A program made the position numbers and the translations under genes. From assembly GCA_018240635.1 (NCBI GenBank), contig JAFEFJ010000004.1, positions 1-47,571 on the forward strand: a stretch of DNA of 47,571 nucleotides, read 5' to 3'. Origin of the DNA: Pseudomonadota bacterium. GTDB taxonomy: Bacteria; Pseudomonadota; Alphaproteobacteria; Acetobacterales; Acetobacteraceae. Positions 17,822 to 26,033 of this stretch are shown piece by piece (position 1 is the first letter of the stretch; each line of letters begins with the position of its first letter). Below the pieces are notes generated by a model. The model made no database searches. It had not been told where the DNA came from and saw only the letters and a list, made by a program, of their open reading frames with translations.

Positions 17822-17916
17822 CGCCGGTCCCTGAAAGATTGCAGTTATTTGCTGCATGTGTCCGAGACGTCCGGCGCCGCGCCCCGGGCTGTTCCGGCCG
17901 CCTAGGCAGTCCTGAC

Positions 17917-17933
17917 CCGGCAATTCCTGCCGG
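17917..17933. promoter_or_regulatory. Inverted repeat between two sigma-54 promoters, candidate FlbD site
   Basis: CCGGCA (17917-17922) and TGCCGG (17928-17933) form a perfect 6-bp inverted repeat with a 5-base spacer. Its centre is about 130 bases upstream of the predicted flgE start and about 85 bases upstream of the predicted fliK start. Enhancer sites for sigma-54 activators such as the Caulobacter ftr elements sit near that distance. Binding by FlbD is inferred from position and symmetry only. Confidence 0.4.
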
Positions 17934-17982
17934 CCATGCGCCGCGCGGCGGGCGGAATCCCGTGCTCCGGGCTGGTGCGCGG

Positions 17983-17999
17983 TTGGCCCGCGGATTGCT
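17983..17999 (+). promoter_or_regulatory. Sigma-54 promoter for fliK
   Basis: The plus strand reads TTGGCCCG-CGGA-TTGCT, matching YTGGCACG-N4-TTGCW with one mismatch. GG (17985-17986) and GC (17997-17998) are 12 bases apart. The predicted transcription start is near 18010, only about 4 bases before the fliK ATG at 18014. It points away from the flgE promoter, so the two late flagellar units diverge from this gap. Confidence 0.7.
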
Positions 18000-18013
18000 G
18001 ATGCCGCGCCCGC

Positions 18014-19573
18014 ATGTCCACTGATCCCGCCCTCGCGATGCGGTCCGCCCGTCATCACGCCGTTCTGTTCGCCAACGGCCCCGCCGCATCCGAGTCCGAT
18101 GCCGCGGCGCCCGCCGCCGCGACGGATCAGGAAGCGGGCGTGTTCGCCGGGCTGCTCGGCGCGCTGCTCGGCGGCGGCATAGCGGCGACCGTTCCGCAGG
18201 CAACCGTCGCGTCCGCGACGGATGGCGCGGATGCCGCCGCCGCGCCGGAGATGCAGCTCCAGCCGTCCGCCGGCGCGGCTCTGCGCGCCCGGCTTTCACT
18301 CGTCCCGCCCGATGCGTCCCCCGCCGCACCGGCGGAACGCCGCGCACGCGCCAGCCGAACCGGCCCCGCCGCGCCGGATGCCGCTACCGCCCAGTCCCCC
18401 GCCGGCGATGCCGCGGTTTTCGCGCTCGCCGCGCCGCCGGTGATCGCCGCGCCTTTGCACACGGCCGCCGCTGCGGCATCGCTGGGCGGCAACGCCCCGG
18501 ACCCGCCGTTTCGCGCCCCGGCCGGGCCTGCCAACCGGCAGGCCGCGCAAGCCGCCGCGCTGTCGCCCTCGCAGCCCGCCGCCGATCCGCCGGAGGCCAC
18601 CGCCACGCCGCCCGCTCCGGGCGCCGCATTGGCCCCCGAAGCAAGCGCAGCCGCCCCCGCCGCCCCGCTTCCGCCCGGCACGCCCGCGCTTGGCACGATG
18701 CCGCCCGGCAGCCCGTCGCCCGCCACCGCGCCGCCCGACGCCGCATCGCCGGGCGCGCCGCCCCCCGCTTCGCCGCCCTCCGCTTCGCCGCCCTCCGCTG
18801 CGTCCACCCCGCATCCTGCGCCCTCTCACGCCGCCGCGGCGCCCGGGGATGCGCGCCCGGCTTCCTCCGGCCCCAACGCCGCGGCCCCGGTCCCGGCGGC
18901 CGAGGCGCAGCCGGGGAGCGCCGCCGTCGCCGCGCCGCTGACCGAGGCCGCCGCGCCTGCTGCCGCGTCCGCGCCCGCGTCCCCATCTCCCGCAGCCTCC
19001 GCGCCGTCCCCCGCCCGCCAGGTCGCCACCGCGGTCGTCTCGCTCGCCGCCACGGCGGAGGGCGGCCACACGCTGCGCGTCCGGCTCGATCCCGCCGCGC
19101 TCGGAGAGGTCGAGGTGCGGGTGGACCGTGCCCCTGACGGCACATCCGCCGTCTCGGTCGTCGCCGCCCGGCCGGAAACCGCTGCGCTTCTGGTGCGCGA
19201 CCAGGATCATCTGCGGCATGCGCTCGCCTCTGCCGGGATCGCGGTGGGCGCGCATGCGCTCGCCATCCACGCGGGCGCGGCCGTGCCCGCTGATGCGTCC
19301 GCGTCCGGCGTCCCGCCATCGCATCCGCCCTCAGCGGGGGCGGACCACCGCGACGACCGCGCGCCCGCCTTCGCCGCGCCGGATACCCGCGCCTCCGGCG
19401 GCGCGGCGGGCTCGGCTGCGGGCGACGGGTCCGGCGGCGCATCCGGCCGGCCCCGCGGCGCTCCCGCCGAAGCCCCGTCCGCCGCGTCCGCCCCCGCCAT
19501 CCCCGGTCCGGACCCCGCGCCATCCCGCGCCGCCGCGCCCCGACCGCGCGCCGGCCTCGACATCACCGCCTGA
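18014..19573 (+). CDS. fliK: Flagellar hook-length control protein FliK
   Basis: A 519-residue Ala/Pro-rich protein. Residues about 100-340 are low-complexity and probably disordered, as expected for a secreted molecular ruler. The FliK C-terminal domain lies at about 345-430, with TLRVRLDPAALGEVEVRVD and ALLVRDQDHLRHALASAGI. That domain switches the export gate from hook to filament substrates. The predicted sigma-54 start at about 18010 leaves almost no leader, and no Shine-Dalgarno is seen, so either the ATG at 18014 is used nearly leaderless or the in-frame ATG at 18038 is the true start. flgD follows after 28 bases. Confidence 0.85.
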   Translation: MSTDPALAMRSARHHAVLFANGPAASESDAAAPAAATDQEAGVFAGLLGALLGGGIAATVPQATVASATDGADAAAAPEMQLQPSAGAALRARLSLVPPDASPAAPAERRARASRTGPAAPDAATAQSPAGDAAVFALAAPPVIAAPLHTAAAAASLGGNAPDPPFRAPAGPANRQAAQAAALSPSQPAADPPEATATPPAPGAALAPEASAAAPAAPLPPGTPALGTMPPGSPSPATAPPDAASPGAPPPASPPSASPPSAASTPHPAPSHAAAAPGDARPASSGPNAAAPVPAAEAQPGSAAVAAPLTEAAAPAAASAPASPSPAASAPSPARQVATAVVSLAATAEGGHTLRVRLDPAALGEVEVRVDRAPDGTSAVSVVAARPETAALLVRDQDHLRHALASAGIAVGAHALAIHAGAAVPADASASGVPPSHPPSAGADHRDDRAPAFAAPDTRASGGAAGSAAGDGSGGASGRPRGAPAEAPSAASAPAIPGPDPAPSRAAAPRPRAGLDITA

Positions 19574-19601
19574 TCATCCGCCAGCCGAAGGGACAAGTCC
19601 C

Positions 19602-20339
19602 ATGACTGTCGCCTCCACCGCCGCCCAGCAGAACGCCGCCGTCTCCGCCGCCAACGCCGCCGCCGCCGGGCTCACCGGCGTCGCGGGTGCATCGTCGGGC
19701 GCATCCGCCAGCGCGAGCAGCAGCAGCAGCGCCACCGCGCTCACCTCGCTGTCGAGCAACTACTCGGACTTCCTGAAGATGCTGATGACGCAGTTGCAGA
19801 ACCAGGACCCGACCAACCCGATGGACACCAGCCAGTTCACCAGCCAGCTCGTGCAGTTCGCCAGCGTCGAGCAGCAGATCAACACCAACAACAACCTCAC
19901 GCAGCTCATCCAGGCGACGCAGGGCAGCGAGCTGATCCAGGGCTCGGCCATCGTCGGCCAGTCGGTCACCGCCACCTCGTCCACGCTGCCGCTGCAGAAC
20001 GGCAGCGCGAGCCTGACCTTCACCGCTCCCACCGCCGAGCCGGTGGCGATCGCCGTCTACAGCAGCAGCGGCACCAAGATCGTCGATGCCGTGGTCTCCG
20101 CCGCCGCGGGGGAGAACACCTGGACGTGGAACGGGCAGAACGCGACCGGCACGCAGATGGCCGACGGCGCCTACAAGGTCGCGGTCGAGGGCGCGAACAG
20201 CGACGGCACCGCCACCGCGCTGCCCTTCACCGTCACCGGCACCGCGACCGGCATCACCGCCGACAGCAGCGGCGTGAACGTGCAGCTCGGCCCGGTGAGC
20301 GTGGGCTTCGGCAGCATCACGTCGGTGGCGAAGCAGTAG
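19602..20339 (+). CDS. flgD: Flagellar hook cap protein FlgD
   Basis: A 245-residue hook assembly scaffold. After a Ser/Ala-rich start comes the conserved block NYSDFLKMLMTQLQNQDPTN followed by PMDTSQFTSQLVQFASVEQQ. The C-terminal half has the FlgD Ig-like pattern (VAIAVYSSSGTKI, NTWTWNGQNATGTQMADGAY). FlgD caps the growing hook and helps FlgE polymerise. Its Shine-Dalgarno region is GAAGGGACAAG. It follows fliK closely and likely shares its sigma-54 promoter. Confidence 0.93.
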   Translation: MTVASTAAQQNAAVSAANAAAAGLTGVAGASSGASASASSSSSATALTSLSSNYSDFLKMLMTQLQNQDPTNPMDTSQFTSQLVQFASVEQQINTNNNLTQLIQATQGSELIQGSAIVGQSVTATSSTLPLQNGSASLTFTAPTAEPVAIAVYSSSGTKIVDAVVSAAAGENTWTWNGQNATGTQMADGAYKVAVEGANSDGTATALPFTVTGTATGITADSSGVNVQLGPVSVGFGSITSVAKQ

Positions 20340-20599
20340 CGGCGCGCACCGACTGCCGCGCGCGCAACGCACGCCGCGCGCTCAGGCGAAAACGTCTCGT
20401 TAACTGCGGGGTAAGCCGCCCCACGGCACTCTTTGCCCGGTGGCCTGAACGGCCCGGTGGCATGCCCAATTCGGCCGGGCCACTCACGCAGGAGCATGTG
20501 GCGGATGCAAGCGGCGGCGCGCCAGGCCCCGATGAAGACCCCGCGCGCCGCCCCGCGCGCCACCCGGCGCGCCCTGGGCCACGAGCCGGGCGGGGCGGC
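20340..20599 (+). promoter_or_regulatory. fliF upstream region with a CtrA-like site
   Basis: A 260-base gap. At 20400-20414 it holds TTAA-N7-GTAA, one base from the CtrA full site TTAA-N7-TTAA. In Caulobacter CtrA activates the early fliF operon. No sigma-54 element with correct spacing was found here. An ATG at 20462 is in frame with fliF and would add 46 Pro/Arg/Ala-rich residues; I treat that stretch as leader. Regulation by CtrA is inferred from the motif and gene order. Confidence 0.4.
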
Positions 20600-22324
20600 G
20601 TGAAGGCGCTGATCGACGGATTGAAGACGCTTGGCGTTGCTCGGCTCGTGGCCCTGGGCGCGGTCGGGCTCGGCATGATCGGCATGCTGCTCGTGCTCGC
20701 GCTGCGCGGCGGCGGGGAGCAGATGGCGCTGCTCTACGGCGATCTCGATCTGCGCGATTCCGCGCAGGTGGTCGATGTGCTGAAGGCGCAGCATGTGCCC
20801 TTCCGCCTGCAGGCCGGCGGCGCGCAGATCCTGGTGCCCGCCGATCAGGTGGCGCAGCTCCGCCTCGTTCTCGCGAAGGACGGGCTGCCCACGGGCGGTT
20901 CCGTCGGATACGAGATATTCGACCGCGGCGACGGCCTCGGCGCCACCGAGTTCCAGCAGAAGATCAACGAGACCCGCGCGCTGGAAGGGGAGCTTGCGCG
21001 CACCATCCGCGCCATGCAGGGCGTGCGCGCCGCCCGCGTGCTTCTCGTGCTGCCGCGGCGGGAGCCCTTCGCGCGCGAGCGCCAGGAGGCGCAGGCCAGC
21101 GTCATGCTCACCATGACGGGTGCCGCGCGGCTCGACCGTGAAGGCGTGCAGGCCATCCTCAACCTCGTCGCCGCCGCCGTGCCGGGGCTCCGGCCGAAGA
21201 ACATCGCGATCGTGGACAGCCGCGGCGAAATGCTCGCCCGCGCCGGGGAGCCCACGGGCATCGGCGCGCAGGCCCTCTCGACCGAGGAGCTGCGCCACAA
21301 CACCGAACTCCGCCTCTCGCGCGCGGTGGAGGAGATGCTGGAGCGCAGCCTCGGGCCGGGCCGTGTCCGCGCCGAAGCCGCCGTCCGCATGAACTTCGAC
21401 CGCGTGAACGAAACGCAGGAACGCTTCGACCCCGACGGGCAGGTGGCGCGCAGCACGCAGACGGTGAACAGCAGCAGCCGCAGCACGGAGGCCAACGCCA
21501 GCGTCTCTGTGCAGAACAACCTGCCCAACGCGAATGCCGGCGGCCCCACCACCGGCACGCAGGAAGGACGGCAGGAGGAAACCACCAACTACGAGGTCAG
21601 CAAGACGGTCCGCACGCTGATCAGGGAACAGCCGCAGATCGAGCGCATCAGCCTCGCCGTGATGGTGGACGGCACCACCGCGCCGGGACCGGACGGGAAG
21701 CCGGAATGGCGCCCCCGCCCGGCGGAGGAACTCGCGCGGATCCAGACGCTCGTGAAGACCGCGATCGGCTTCGACGAGAAGCGCGGCGACCGGGTGGACG
21801 TCGTCAGCATGCGCTTCGCGGACGACGCCGCGCAGCCGGAGGCGAAGCCCGCCACGCTTCTCGGCCTGCCCGTGGAACACGCCGATCTGGTGCGGCTCGG
21901 GGAGACCGCGATCCTCGGCCTCGTCGCGCTGGTCGCGTTGCTGCTCGTGCTGCGGCCGATGATCAACCGGCTGACCACGCTGCCCGATCAGATGGCGCTT
22001 GCCGGCGGCGCGTCGATGGCGCTGCTCGGCGCGGGCGAAGGGGCAGGGGGCGCGGCGCTCGCCGGTCCCGCGGGCGCGGCGGTCGCGGCCCTGCCGGCGC
22101 CGGCCGGCGCGGGCGCATCGGGCGCGGGCGCGGTTCCGGGGCTCGGAGGTTCGGGCGGAGCGCCATCCGTGCCGCTGCTTGAGGACGACACGCTCGTGCA
22201 TGTCGCGCAGTTCGAAGGCCAGATGCGCGCCTCCTCGCTTCGCCGCATCTCCACCCTGGTGGAGCGCCATCCCGAGGAAGCGCTGGGCGTCGTGCGCAAC
22301 TGGCTCGCGCAGGGACATGGGTGA
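20600..22324 (+). CDS. fliF: Flagellar MS-ring protein FliF
   Basis: A 574-residue ring protein of the inner membrane, base of the flagellum and housing of the export gate. The first transmembrane helix is at about 14-34 ([20 protein letters not shown]). Then come the ring-building periplasmic motifs: [30 protein letters not shown] and [17 protein letters not shown]. The second helix is at about 435-455 ([18 protein letters not shown]). The C-terminal FliG-binding segment is [21 protein letters not shown] Gly/Ala/Pro-rich insert of about 60 residues lies between. The GTG start at 20600 fits the family start [15 protein letters not shown] 20462 is the alternative. Confidence 0.93.
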   Translation: MKALIDGLKTLGVARLVALGAVGLGMIGMLLVLALRGGGEQMALLYGDLDLRDSAQVVDVLKAQHVPFRLQAGGAQILVPADQVAQLRLVLAKDGLPTGGSVGYEIFDRGDGLGATEFQQKINETRALEGELARTIRAMQGVRAARVLLVLPRREPFARERQEAQASVMLTMTGAARLDREGVQAILNLVAAAVPGLRPKNIAIVDSRGEMLARAGEPTGIGAQALSTEELRHNTELRLSRAVEEMLERSLGPGRVRAEAAVRMNFDRVNETQERFDPDGQVARSTQTVNSSSRSTEANASVSVQNNLPNANAGGPTTGTQEGRQEETTNYEVSKTVRTLIREQPQIERISLAVMVDGTTAPGPDGKPEWRPRPAEELARIQTLVKTAIGFDEKRGDRVDVVSMRFADDAAQPEAKPATLLGLPVEHADLVRLGETAILGLVALVALLLVLRPMINRLTTLPDQMALAGGASMALLGAGEGAGGAALAGPAGAAVAALPAPAGAGASGAGAVPGLGGSGGAPSVPLLEDDTLVHVAQFEGQMRASSLRRISTLVERHPEEALGVVRNWLAQGHG

Positions 22325-22377
22325 GCGCGTCATGGGCGAGCGTCGCGCTGGCGAGCGTGCCGCGCCCCGGGGGACGC

Positions 22378-23415
22378 ATGGTGGGCGGGCGCATGGCTGA
22401 ACTCGGCGCGTCCGAAGCCTATCGCCGCCTCAGCGGCGCCGAGCGTGCGGCGATCCTGCTGCTTGCGCTCGGCGAGGAGCAGAGCGGCAAGCTGTTCGCC
22501 ATGATGCACGAGGACGAGATCCGCGAGATTTCCACCGCGATGGCGCAGCTCGGCTCGGTGCGCGCCGAAACGGTGGAGCGGCTCTGCGTCGATTTCTCCG
22601 ACATGATGGGCAGCGCCGGCGCCATCGTCGGCAGCTTTGAAAGCACCGAGCGGATGCTCCAGCGCGCGCTGCCGCGCGAGCGCGTCGCGCAGATCATGGA
22701 GGAGATCCGCGGCCCAGCCGGGCGGACCATGTGGGACAAGCTCGGCAACGTGAACGAGAGCGTCCTCGCGAATTACCTGAAGAACGAATACCCGCAGACC
22801 GTCGCCGTGGTGCTCGCCAAGGTGCGGCCCGAGCATGCCGCGCGCGTGCTGACGCTGCTGCCCGACAGCTTCGCGATGGAAGTCGTGATGCGGATGCTGC
22901 ACATGGAAAGCGTGCAGAAGGACGTGCTCGACGGCGTGGAGCGCACGCTGCGCGCCGAGTTCATGTCCAACCTCGCGCGCAGCGCCCGGCGCGACGCGCA
23001 CGAGATGATGGCCGAGATCTTCAACAACTTCGACCGCCAGGCCGAAAGCCGGTTCATGGCGGCGCTGGAGGACCGCTCGCGCGACGCCGCAGACCGCATC
23101 AAGTCGCTGATGTTCACCTTCAACGACCTGCAGCGCCTGTCGCCCGCCGCGGTGCAGACGCTGCTGCGCGGGATCGAGAAGGACAAGCTGCCGCTCGCGC
23201 TGCGCGGCGCGTCGGAGAAGATCCGCGACCTGTTCATCTCGTGCATGTCCGAGCGCGCGGCGAAGATGCTGCGCGATGACATGGCCGCGCTCGGCCCCGT
23301 GAAGCTGCGCGACGTAGACGAGGCGCAGGCGGGCATCGTGCTGCTCGCGAAGGAACTCGCAGCCCAAGGCCAGATCGAGATCGGCGAGAACAAGGACGAG
23401 GAGATGGTGCTGTGA
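22378..23415 (+). CDS. fliG: Flagellar motor switch protein FliG
   Basis: A 345-residue rotor protein linking the MS ring to the C ring and contacting the stator. Seen: [16 protein letters not shown] in the N-domain, the middle-domain motif [20 protein letters not shown] (a variant of EHPQTIA), MRMLHMESV, and a charged C-terminal torque helix region [20 protein letters not shown]. The ATG at 22378 has GGGGGA about 6 bases upstream; ATG at 22393 ([10 protein letters not shown]) is the other good candidate, and a GTG at 22321 overlaps the fliF stop. The fliF-fliG gap is small, so they are co-transcribed. Confidence 0.93.
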   Translation: MVGGRMAELGASEAYRRLSGAERAAILLLALGEEQSGKLFAMMHEDEIREISTAMAQLGSVRAETVERLCVDFSDMMGSAGAIVGSFESTERMLQRALPRERVAQIMEEIRGPAGRTMWDKLGNVNESVLANYLKNEYPQTVAVVLAKVRPEHAARVLTLLPDSFAMEVVMRMLHMESVQKDVLDGVERTLRAEFMSNLARSARRDAHEMMAEIFNNFDRQAESRFMAALEDRSRDAADRIKSLMFTFNDLQRLSPAAVQTLLRGIEKDKLPLALRGASEKIRDLFISCMSERAAKMLRDDMAALGPVKLRDVDEAQAGIVLLAKELAAQGQIEIGENKDEEMVL

Positions 23416-24254
23416 AGCGCGCCTTCCCTCCGCCTAAGGGCGCGGCGCTGCTGTTCCAGGAGGATTTCGACGCGCCCGCGCGCGAGCAGGCCGCCGCCCC
23501 GCCGCCGCCGGCCCCGCCGCCCGTTCCCACCTGGGAGGATGTAGAGGCGGCGCGGGCCGAGGGCAGGCGCGACGGGCTGCGGGAAGCCGCGACGCGCGAC
23601 GCCGCGCGTGCCGCCGACGCCTTGTCGGCCGTTGCGGGCAACCTCGCCGCGATGCGCGAGGAAGCCGCCGTCATCGCCGACGATGCCGCGCTCGCCTTCG
23701 CCAAGATGATGATGGAGGTCTTCGCCGCCGCGCTGCCCGAACTCTGCAAGCGGCACGGCCCCGCGGAGACGGAGGCGCTGGTGCGCATGGTGCTGCCGGC
23801 GCTGCGCTACGAGCCCTCGGTCCGCGTGCTCGCGCACGCCTCGGCGGTTCCCCTGCTGCAGCGCGAGGTCGCGCGGCTGACGGAGGACTTCGAAGGCGCC
23901 GTCACGGTCGAGGCGTCGGAGAAGATGGCGGTGGGCGATGTCGAGGTCCGCTGGCGCGACGGCAAGGCGTTCCGCAAGACCGAAACCATCTGCGCCCAGC
24001 TCATCGCGATCCTCGAAAATCCGCCGGACCCGCCCGACACGCGCGGCGAGCCCCCCTGGTTCGCCGCCGAGCAGGGGCCGTGGCGCCTCTCGCAGGCGAA
24101 GCGCGAAGCCGAGGTCGCCCGCGAAGCCGAGGCCGCCCGCAAGGCGGAGGCCGCCCGCGGCGCCCAGACCGCGCGCGAAGCCGAAACCTGCGCGGCGGAG
24201 GCCCGCCGCGCGACCGACACGACAGCAGAACGGGAAGTCGAAAATGTCGAATGA
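23412..24254 (+). CDS. fliH: Flagellar assembly protein FliH with a charged C-terminal extension
   Basis: A 280-residue FliH (FlbE in Caulobacter naming), partner of the export ATPase FliI. The GTG start at 23412 overlaps the fliG stop by four bases. The FliH core runs to about residue 199, with [20 protein letters not shown] and [20 protein letters not shown]. After that come about 80 extra residues dominated by repeated Ala-Glu-Ala-Arg/Lys units ([20 protein letters not shown]), predicting one long charged helix. The core assignment rests on position between fliG and fliN and on the C-terminal pattern. The extension is unusual. fliN overlaps its last 11 bases. Confidence 0.85.
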   Translation: MKRAFPPPKGAALLFQEDFDAPAREQAAAPPPPAPPPVPTWEDVEAARAEGRRDGLREAATRDAARAADALSAVAGNLAAMREEAAVIADDAALAFAKMMMEVFAAALPELCKRHGPAETEALVRMVLPALRYEPSVRVLAHASAVPLLQREVARLTEDFEGAVTVEASEKMAVGDVEVRWRDGKAFRKTETICAQLIAILENPPDPPDTRGEPPWFAAEQGPWRLSQAKREAEVAREAEAARKAEAARGAQTAREAETCAAEARRATDTTAEREVENVE

Positions 24255-24567
24255 TCTCGATCTTTCCGAACTCGCCGATGGCGGCGGGATGCCGGAAGGC
24301 GCGCCGGGGCAGGGCGTGCGCGAGCTGGAGGCGGTGTACGACATCCCCGTCACCGTCAGCGCCGTGCTGGGCAAGGCGACGATGCAGGTCAGCCAGCTCC
24401 TCAAGCTCGGCCGCGGCGCTGTCGTCGAGCTCGACCGAAAGCTCGGGGAGGCGATCGACATCTACGTCAACAACCGCCTCGTCGCGCGCGGCGAGGTGGT
24501 GATGGTGGACGATGCGCGGCTCGGCGTCACCATGACGGAAATCGTCAAAGCCGACCGGGCGGCCTGA
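24244..24567 (+). CDS. fliN: Flagellar motor switch protein FliN
   Basis: A 107-residue C-ring protein. The SpoA domain fills residues about 30-105: [56 protein letters not shown] and LGVTMTEIV. This length and content are typical of FliN. The start at 24244 lies inside the end of fliH (11-base overlap). fliM is not in the window. Five bases separate it from flbD. Confidence 0.95.
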   Translation: MSNDLDLSELADGGGMPEGAPGQGVRELEAVYDIPVTVSAVLGKATMQVSQLLKLGRGAVVELDRKLGEAIDIYVNNRLVARGEVVMVDDARLGVTMTEIVKADRAA

Positions 24568-24572
24568 TCCCG

Positions 24573-26024
24573 ATGCGCGTGCTCATCATCGGCTCGCTCG
24601 CGGGCGACCTCGGGCAGGCGGGGCGGCTCGCGATGGCGCGCGGCGCGCGGCTCGACCATGCCGATACGCAGGAAGCGGCGCTCGCCCGGCTGCGGGGCGA
24701 TGCGCGCGTCGATGTCGTGCTGTGCGACGTGGCGGTGGGCGTGGGCGCCGTGGTGCGCGCGCTCGCCGCCGAACGCATCGCCGTGCCCGTCGTGGCCTGC
24801 GGCACCGGGCGCGATCCGGACGACGCGGTGCGCGCGATCCGCGACGGCGCGCGCGAGTTCCTGCCGCTGCCGCCCGATCCCGACCTGATCGCCACCATCC
24901 TCGAAGCCGCCTCCGGCGAGGCGCAGGCGCTGGTCGTGCGCGATCCCGTCATGGCGGCCACCGTGCGCCGCGCCGAAACCGTCGCCGCGGCCGAGGCGTC
25001 GGTGCTGATCATGGGCGAGTCCGGCACCGGCAAGGAAGTGATCGCACGGCACATCCACCGCCGCTCGCGCCGCGCCGGCGGTCCCTTCGTCGCGCTCAAC
25101 TGCGCCGCCATTCCGGAGACGCTGCTGGAGTCCGAGCTGTTCGGCCACGAGAAGGGCGCCTTCAGCGGCGCCGTGGCGCGCCGCACCGGCAAGTTCGAAG
25201 CCGCCGACGGCGGCACGCTGCTGCTCGACGAAATCAGCGAGATGGACGTGCGGTTGCAGGCGAAACTGCTGCGCGCGCTGCAGGAGCGCGAGATCGACCG
25301 CCTGGGCGGCGCCGCGCCGGTGAAGGTGAACGTCCGCATCCTGGCGACCACCAACCGCGACCTGCTGGCCGAGGTGCAGCGCGGCGGCTTCCGCGAAGAC
25401 CTCTATTTCCGCCTCAACGTGGTGTCCCTGCGCGTGCCGCCGCTGCGCGAGCGTCCGGGCGACATCGCGGCGCTCGCCGATCACTTCGCCCGCCGCTACG
25501 CCGAGGTGAACGGCCTGCCGCCGCGCCCCGTCTCGCGCGATGCGCTGGCGCGGCTCGCCGCCTATCCGTGGCGCGGCAACGTGCGCGAGCTCGAGAATAC
25601 GATGCATCGCGCCGTGCTGCTCGCCACCGGCGCGGAGATCGAGGCGGACGCCATCGAACTCACCGCCGCCGCGCCCGGCACCGCCGCCGTTCATCACGCG
25701 CCGGCGGGGCAGGGCGCCGCGCCGGCCGGGGGCGCCATCGCAGGTCTGGTCGGCCGCACCGTGGAGGAGGTGGAGCGCGACCTGATCCTGCAGACGCTCG
25801 GCCACACGCTCGGCAACCGCACCCATGCCGCGACCATCCTCGGCATCTCGATCCGCGCGCTGCGCAACAAGCTGCGCGACTACGCGGCGCAGGGCGCCGC
25901 CGTGCCGCCGCCGCCCGGCGCGGCTGTGGTTACGCCCGCAACGATCGCGCCCGCCCCGCCGCTTTCTCCGTCCCGCGCGCCGGCGCCCTCCCACGGGCCC
26001 GCCGGCCTGTCGCTGGCGGGCTAG
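24573..26024 (+). CDS. flbD: Sigma-54-dependent flagellar regulator FlbD
   Basis: A 483-residue activator of sigma-54 promoters. The AAA+ domain has Walker A GESGTGKE at 148-155, GAFSGA at 195-200 and Walker B LLLLDE at 215-220. A Fis-type helix-turn-helix ends the conserved part (about 400-435, [20 protein letters not shown]), then a Pro/Ala tail. The N-terminal receiver-like domain is degenerate: it opens [11 protein letters not shown] without the usual acidic pair, though Asp52 is present. Caulobacter FlbD is likewise controlled through FliX rather than ordinary phosphorylation. The sigma-54 contact loop is GAFSGA rather than GAFTGA. Likely targets are the flgE and fliK promoters in this window. 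Confidence 0.9.
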   Translation: MRVLIIGSLAGDLGQAGRLAMARGARLDHADTQEAALARLRGDARVDVVLCDVAVGVGAVVRALAAERIAVPVVACGTGRDPDDAVRAIRDGAREFLPLPPDPDLIATILEAASGEAQALVVRDPVMAATVRRAETVAAAEASVLIMGESGTGKEVIARHIHRRSRRAGGPFVALNCAAIPETLLESELFGHEKGAFSGAVARRTGKFEAADGGTLLLDEISEMDVRLQAKLLRALQEREIDRLGGAAPVKVNVRILATTNRDLLAEVQRGGFREDLYFRLNVVSLRVPPLRERPGDIAALADHFARRYAEVNGLPPRPVSRDALARLAAYPWRGNVRELENTMHRAVLLATGAEIEADAIELTAAAPGTAAVHHAPAGQGAAPAGGAIAGLVGRTVEEVERDLILQTLGHTLGNRTHAATILGISIRALRNKLRDYAAQGAAVPPPPGAAVVTPATIAPAPPLSPSRAPAPSHGPAGLSLAG

Positions 26025-26033
26025 GGAGCGCGC

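Noticed and set aside
20430-20450. GGCACTCTTTGC upstream of fliF resembling a sigma-54 promoter
   Set aside because: The GG-GC distance is 10 bases, two short of what sigma-54 needs.
20462-20599. N-terminal extension of FliF from ATG 20462
   Set aside because: The added residues are Pro/Arg/Ala-rich without conservation, and the family begins at the GTG at 20600. It cannot be fully excluded.
20171-22333. A 720-codon minus-strand frame opposite fliF
   Set aside because: No recognisable domain; fliF on the plus strand accounts for the region.
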